Source: Chitinophagaceae bacterium (GTDB lineage: Bacteria > Bacteroidota > Bacteroidia > Chitinophagales > Chitinophagaceae). Taken from it: DNA of 17,495 bases. The stretch covers positions 22,117 through 39,611 of the forward strand of contig DMPB01000128.1 in assembly GCA_003456175.1 (NCBI GenBank), given 5' to 3'. Under the pieces are notes generated by a model. The model ran no database searches and was not told where the DNA came from. It worked only from the letters and a program-made list of their open reading frames with translations. Both the position numbers and the translations under genes were made by a program. Positions within the stretch are counted from its first letter, which is position 1; each line of letters begins with the position of its first letter. Shown piece after piece: positions 13,364-17,495 of the stretch.

Positions 13364-16093
13364 ATGAAAAAACATTTTTTACTTACAGCCATAAGTTGCT
13401 TCTGGGCTATCATGCTTTGGGCGCAGCAAGGGGTAAGTGGCGTTGTAAAAGATACTATCAACAAACAGCCTTTACACATGGCAGTTATAGCCATACTTAA
13501 CACCAAAGATTCTGTACTCATTCGATTTACTAGAACCGATAATAAAGGTGCCTTTGCAGTAAATGATTTACCGCAAGGGAAATATATTCTTAAAATTACT
13601 TATCCGAATTATGTAGAGTTTGCCGATTTTGTGGAAGTGCCTTACGGTAAAATGATAGCTATACCCGAAGTGTCGTTGGTTACCAAGGCAAAATTGTTAG
13701 AGGAGGTAATTGTAAAGCAAAAAGTTGCTGCCATTCGTATGCGTGGCGATACCATTGAATACAAAGCCGATAGTTTTAAAGTAGATGCCAATGCCAATGT
13801 ACAAGAATTATTAAAACGCTTACCGGGTATTCAAGTGAATGGTAAAGGCGAAATTGTAGCACAAGGCCAAAAGGTGGAACGTATTTTAGTAGATGGAGAA
13901 GAGTTTTTTAGCGATGATCCGGCAGTGGTGGCTCAAAACTTACGTGCCGATGCAGTTGATAAATTACAGGTATTCGATAAAAAAAGTGATCAGGCTGCAT
14001 TCACTGGTATTGACGATGGCGAAAAATCTCGTACCATTAACGTAGAACTAAAAGAAAGTGCTAAAAAAGGATACTTTGGTAAGTTAGAGGGTAGTACAGA
14101 TTTTGATCAATATTACCGTGCTAAACTGTTGTTTAATGCTTTTAAAGCAAAACGTAAAATTGCTGGCTACGTTACCACCGATAATACACAATTCCAAAGC
14201 CTTAATTGGAACGAACGAGAAAAGTACAGTACCGATGATGGTAGTATGTACATGTATAGCAACGGCGATGAATGGAGCAGCGGTCAGGGCCTACCACAAG
14301 CCATCAATGCCGGATTAATGTTTGGGAACAAATGGAATAAAGATAAAAACAACATCAATCTTAATTATCAGTTAAACGATCAGCGTGTAAGTGGTTTTAG
14401 AACTAACACTACACAAACAATTTTGCCCGATACTAGCTTTGTTAATACATCTCGTACAGTATTTAATAGCAATAGACAACGTAATCGTGTATTTGGTACT
14501 TATGAATACACTATTGATTCTACAAGTTCACTCAAAGCAACTGCTAAATCTAACTTTCAACGTAGCGATGCTTTCCAACGCATGATTGGCGAGAGTATTA
14601 GTGAAGAAGGTAGCCGTATCAATACTAGTGATCGCATTACCCGAGGAAAAGATGAAAACAATCTTTGGGATGCGAACATCTTTTACCGTAAGCGATTTAA
14701 AAAAGCTGGTAGAACAATGAGTGTTAATATAGATCTTACAGGAAATAATACCAGCTATAATGGCTACTTAGAAGCTAACAATATATTCTTTGATAAAACT
14801 GGTAATCAAGTATTGAGTAATGTAATAGATCAGAATAAAACAAGTAGATCTACCCAAACAACACTTACTACAAAAGCTACTTACACTGAACCATTGTGGA
14901 AGCAGACTTTTCTAGAGTTGAATTATAGTGTTGCTATTAACCGAAACGATGCTGAACGTAACACCTATGAACGTTCTGTACCTGGTGGTAAATACGACCG
15001 CTTAATAGATTCATTAAGTAATCACTTCATTTTCAATACCATGAATAATAGTGGTGGTGTTAACTTTCGTTATACTGGCAAAAAGGTTACCGCTTCACTT
15101 GGTTCGCAAATAGGGCGTACAACATTTGATCAAGAAGATCTACGTTTAAAAACTACGCGTAGTATTTTCTTCAACAACTTTTTACCGCAAGCAAGTATCG
15201 AATGGCGTATAAAAAAGCAACGTCGCTTTAATTTAAGTTATCGCGGTAGCAACACCAACCCAACCCTTGCTCAAATACAGCCTTTGATAGATAACAGCGA
15301 CCCTTTGAATATTACCATTGGCAACCCCAATTTAAAACAAGCATTCAACCATAATTTCAACTTAAACTTTAGCGATTATAAAGTACTGCGTAGCCGAAAC
15401 ATCTACATATCGGCTTATGCCAACTTCACCGATAACGCCATTACAAACGCCAATACCATTGATACGCTTGGCCGAAGAGTTAATCAAACCGTTAATGTGA
15501 ATGGTAATTACAATATTGGAGGTTATTTTTCGTACGGGTTCGATGTTGCGCCTTCCATTAACTTAAATATTAGCTATAACCCCAGTATTAACCGGTTTGT
15601 GAACATTATTAATCAGCAACAAAACATCACAGATAATCAAGCTCACAGCTTTGAAATTTATAGTGGCTATTGGGGTGATAAGTGGATTAATTACTGGATG
15701 AATATGAGTGCCACTTACAATATTAGTAAGAGTAGTATTAACAATAACACAACCACACGTTATTGGAGCTATAGTATGAATCCGAACGCTACCATGAAGC
15801 TTACCAAAAAATGGATACTTACAATTGATGCAACAATAGATTTGTACCAGCGTACCGAGGTATTTGCCAATCAGCGAAATATCTTTTACGTAAGTTCTAA
15901 TATTAAACGATTATTAGGTAAGAAAGATCAGCTTGAATTAACGTTTGGTGTGAACGATATTTTTAATCAATATCTAGGTTTTCGCAGAAACATAAATACC
16001 AACTTTATCAGTGAAAATACATGGCAAACTGTTCGCCGTTATGCCTTACTAACAGTTGGTTATAACTTTAATAAAAGTGGTGCACAAAAATAA
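13364..16093 (+). CDS. Outer-membrane beta-barrel receptor (CarboxypepD_reg-like, plug, barrel)
   Basis: The product has 909 residues from ATG 13364; a TTG 17 codons upstream would bury the signal peptide. Residues 1-20 are a signal peptide (MKKHFLLTAISCFWAIMLWA). Residues ~23-105 are a CarboxypepD_reg/CNA-B-like domain (GVSGVVKDTINKQPLHMA, then DLPQGKYILKITYPNYVEF). Residues ~125-235 are a plug-like domain (VQELLKRLPGIQVNGKGEI, VERILVDGEEFFSDDP, AVDKLQVFDKKSDQAAFTGI). The remainder is a long beta barrel ending YALLTVGYNFNKSGAQK. This matches the Bacteroidota outer-membrane beta-barrel family related to TonB-dependent receptors. No SusD gene is adjacent, so it is not a standard SusCD glycan-uptake pair. 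The substrate is unknown. A GLPGLI gene follows after 6 bp, indicating an operon. Confidence 0.92.
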   Translation: MKKHFLLTAISCFWAIMLWAQQGVSGVVKDTINKQPLHMAVIAILNTKDSVLIRFTRTDNKGAFAVNDLPQGKYILKITYPNYVEFADFVEVPYGKMIAIPEVSLVTKAKLLEEVIVKQKVAAIRMRGDTIEYKADSFKVDANANVQELLKRLPGIQVNGKGEIVAQGQKVERILVDGEEFFSDDPAVVAQNLRADAVDKLQVFDKKSDQAAFTGIDDGEKSRTINVELKESAKKGYFGKLEGSTDFDQYYRAKLLFNAFKAKRKIAGYVTTDNTQFQSLNWNEREKYSTDDGSMYMYSNGDEWSSGQGLPQAINAGLMFGNKWNKDKNNINLNYQLNDQRVSGFRTNTTQTILPDTSFVNTSRTVFNSNRQRNRVFGTYEYTIDSTSSLKATAKSNFQRSDAFQRMIGESISEEGSRINTSDRITRGKDENNLWDANIFYRKRFKKAGRTMSVNIDLTGNNTSYNGYLEANNIFFDKTGNQVLSNVIDQNKTSRSTQTTLTTKATYTEPLWKQTFLELNYSVAINRNDAERNTYERSVPGGKYDRLIDSLSNHFIFNTMNNSGGVNFRYTGKKVTASLGSQIGRTTFDQEDLRLKTTRSIFFNNFLPQASIEWRIKKQRRFNLSYRGSNTNPTLAQIQPLIDNSDPLNITIGNPNLKQAFNHNFNLNFSDYKVLRSRNIYISAYANFTDNAITNANTIDTLGRRVNQTVNVNGNYNIGGYFSYGFDVAPSINLNISYNPSINRFVNIINQQQNITDNQAHSFEIYSGYWGDKWINYWMNMSATYNISKSSINNNTTTRYWSYSMNPNATMKLTKKWILTIDATIDLYQRTEVFANQRNIFYVSSNIKRLLGKKDQLELTFGVNDIFNQYLGFRRNINTNFISENTWQTVRRYALLTVGYNFNKSGAQK
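13565..13578 (-). repeat. Single copy of the dispersed motif inside the receptor gene
   Basis: GATTTACCGCAAGG matches 13 of 14 bases of the right arm of copy 2 (CATTTACCGCAAGG). It encodes part of NDLPQGK. Confidence 0.55.
13640..13651 (+). repeat. Single copy of the dispersed motif inside the receptor gene
   Basis: CCTTACGGTAAA is an exact 12-base match to the arm, followed by ATG after one extra A. It is read in frame as P-Y-G-K. Shorter 11-base arm matches also lie in this gene at 14682-14692 (TTTACCGTAAG) and 15181-15191 (TTTACCGCAAG). Confidence 0.6.
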
Positions 16094-16099
16094 ATAGGT

Positions 16100-16867
16100 A
16101 TGAAAAATTTTATATTTGTAATAGCCTTCCTTACGGTAAATATTGTTGCAGTTGCACAAGCTACTTTCTTACAATCGGGTAGGGTAGTGTACGAACGCCG
16201 CTTTAATCAACACAGTCTCCTAGAAATGTGGGATGGCGATGAAGATGGCGAAGATGAAAATGTTTGGAAGAAAGAGATGCAAAAAAACTTTCCACGTTTT
16301 GTTACTACACAATACGAACTCATTTTTACGCCCGAAAAAACAATGTATCGTGCCTTAGAAGATGCAACACCACAAAAGTATATGTGGGATACCAAGCCAT
16401 CTGAAAACGATATTGCCATACAAGAGCCTACAAAAGGCACCCTTAGCATACAGCGAGATGTGTTTGAAAAAACTTATTTATTACAAGATAGTATCCGTCA
16501 TTTAAAATGGCGTATTACCGATGAAACTAGAACCATCGCAGGTTTTGAATGCAGAAAGGCAGTTACCAAAATATGCGATAGCGTAGTAGTAGTTGCTTTT
16601 TATTGCGATGAAATACCCGTAAGCAGCGGCCCTGAAACTATGGGGCAATTACCTGGCCTCATTCTCGGTTTGGCAGTACCTCGCTTACACACTACATGGT
16701 TTGCAACAAGTGTACAACTACAGCCATTAGCCCAAGCTACTGCCGCTGTGCAAGTAAAACAAAAAGGCAGCAAGGTTACTTGGGTCAAGCTGCAAGCAGA
16801 TTTGAAAAAGGCTATCAGCGATTGGGGTAAAGCAGGAAATATTACAATGTGGCGCTTACTGTTGTAG
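16100..16867 (+). CDS. GLPGLI-family exported protein
   Basis: This 255-residue protein has a signal peptide (MKNFIFVIAFLTVNIVAVAQ). The family signature appears as GQLPGLILGL (182-191, normally GLPGLI). Before it lies the usual region in which an ingested residue pattern recurs (YLLQDSIRHLKWRITDETRT, IAGFECRKAVTK, VVVAFYCDEIPVSSGPE). A strongly acidic loop is at residues ~44-54 (MWDGDEDGEDE). The family is periplasmic or surface-exposed in Bacteroidota and of unknown biochemical function. It is usually encoded near outer-membrane barrel receptors, as here, 6 bp after one. That spacing makes co-transcription and a shared job (assembly or substrate handling for the receptor) likely but unproven. 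The start at 16100 is preceded by AAATAGG. The final 26 bp overlap the convergent DUF2851 gene. Confidence 0.9.
   Translation: MKNFIFVIAFLTVNIVAVAQATFLQSGRVVYERRFNQHSLLEMWDGDEDGEDENVWKKEMQKNFPRFVTTQYELIFTPEKTMYRALEDATPQKYMWDTKPSENDIAIQEPTKGTLSIQRDVFEKTYLLQDSIRHLKWRITDETRTIAGFECRKAVTKICDSVVVVAFYCDEIPVSSGPETMGQLPGLILGLAVPRLHTTWFATSVQLQPLAQATAAVQVKQKGSKVTWVKLQADLKKAISDWGKAGNITMWRLLL
16129..16141 (+). repeat. Single copy of the dispersed motif inside the GLPGLI signal peptide
   Basis: CCTTACGGTAAAT is an exact 13-base match to the repeat arm. It is read in a different frame from the copy at 13640 (F-L-T-V-N instead of P-Y-G-K), so the likeness is at the DNA level and not a shared peptide. Confidence 0.65.
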
Positions 16868-17495
16868 CTTTTTTGAGTACAACATTGCCCACAGCACAAG
16901 AAAGGCAGTGTTTGTTATTACAATATTGTTGTTGAAGTTGCAACAAACCTTGCGACATCATAGCATTATTTGCTACCACACCGTATTGTTTATACTGTTT
17001 AGTAACATGATTTACCTCTGCTGGTAATTGTTGCAACCAATCAATTGCTTGTTGTTGTTTTTGTTCTTGTTGATGGTATTTGCCGTACGAAAAAAGTAAG
17101 GGCACCACCACATTAATACAAATGCTATTTAATAGTTGTTCGCCAGTAGTTTTAGGTTGTAACTTGCGATTAGGTGTATCATTGAAACGATAACGTTGAT
17201 GCCAATATTCAGGTGCTGTTATTGTGAATAATCCTTTAACCTCATGTACATTTTCTGCTGCAAGTATTTTCGAAAACAAATGTTGCTGTTCTAATACCAA
17301 TGTGGCTAACTGAGCCATTCGAATGGTTGGAAATTGGTGTGGACGCATGCGTAAATAAGCAGGTGTATAATGCTGCGAGGTTGCAATACGATATGCTTTT
17401 AATCCGAATGAGTATTGTTGAATAAGATGCTTGGTGTAAGCATCGTTATTCATAGATGCATCAGGTAGCAACTGTGCAGTACCAAAACACAGTGC
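16842..17495 (-). CDS. DUF2851-family protein, C-terminal part (runs off right edge)
   Basis: The minus-strand frame stays open to the window edge: upstream of a spurious TTG at 17471 it reads ALCFGTAQLLPDAS, so the gene's start lies beyond 17495. The visible ~217 residues carry DUF2851 hallmarks: FGTAQLL, a Phe-Gly-Leu-Lys stretch, YLRMRPHQFPTIRMAQLATL, HLFSKIL, YWHQRYRF, LLNSICINVVVPLLFSYG, WLQQLPAEVN and a C-terminal Cys-rich end YCNNKHCLSCAVGNVVLKK. No signal peptide or membrane helix is seen in this part. The function of the family is unknown; the Cys cluster (YCNNKHCLSC) could bind a metal. Its last 26 bp overlap the 3' end of the GLPGLI gene on the other strand, and no terminator hairpin is seen between them. 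Confidence 0.88.
   Translation of the reverse strand, partial: ALCFGTAQLLPDASMNNDAYTKHLIQQYSFGLKAYRIATSQHYTPAYLRMRPHQFPTIRMAQLATLVLEQQHLFSKILAAENVHEVKGLFTITAPEYWHQRYRFNDTPNRKLQPKTTGEQLLNSICINVVVPLLFSYGKYHQQEQKQQQAIDWLQQLPAEVNHVTKQYKQYGVVANNAMMSQGLLQLQQQYCNNKHCLSCAVGNVVLKKATTVSATL

Noticed and set aside
13364..16093. SusC-type glycan transporter
   Set aside because: No SusD gene follows; the downstream partner is a GLPGLI-family gene.

Overview
The window looks like a chromosomal segment of a Bacteroidota bacterium, most likely a Chitinophagaceae-type member. The evidence is a GLPGLI-family gene paired with a large outer-membrane beta-barrel receptor, a DUF2851 gene, a TPR-containing HisKA_3 histidine kinase, scarce Shine-Dalgarno sequences, and several possible promoters resembling the Bacteroidota TTG / TAnnTTTG pattern. 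No phage, insertion sequence, CRISPR array, tRNA or rRNA was seen. The window opens and closes inside genes: a YebC-type regulator on the left and DUF2851 on the right, both on the minus strand.

Left part (1-6.4 kb, all minus strand): partial YebC/PmpR regulator; small outer-membrane barrel protein; a signalling block read as sensor histidine kinase, small lipoprotein, NarL-type response regulator; then a 559-residue exported protein of unknown family. Hairpins that could be terminators follow the barrel gene and the 559-residue gene.

Middle part (6.4-11.2 kb, plus strand): glutaminyl-tRNA synthetase with a strong GC-rich terminator, then a VWA-domain protein and a MoxR/magnesium-chelatase-like AAA+ ATPase that probably work as a pair. 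Convergent to these is glgB, the glycogen branching enzyme (minus strand). A 19-bp perfect inverted repeat separates the AAA+ gene from glgB and probably terminates both.

Right part (13.3-17.5 kb): divergent from glgB is a CarboxypepD_reg-like/plug/beta-barrel outer-membrane receptor, followed after 6 bp by a GLPGLI-family exported protein. The 3' end of the GLPGLI gene overlaps the convergent DUF2851 gene by 26 bp.

The most unusual signal is a dispersed DNA motif, CCTTACGGTAAATG. It forms inverted pairs (34-45 bp palindromes) in three intergenic gaps: before glnS, between the VWA and AAA+ genes, and after the AAA+ gene. It recurs as single copies inside the receptor and GLPGLI genes, in different reading frames. 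Paired copies between genes plus single copies inside genes is the layout of DNA uptake signal sequences in other bacteria. A REP-like repeat or a protein-binding site are alternatives. I saw no copies in the first 6.4 kb.
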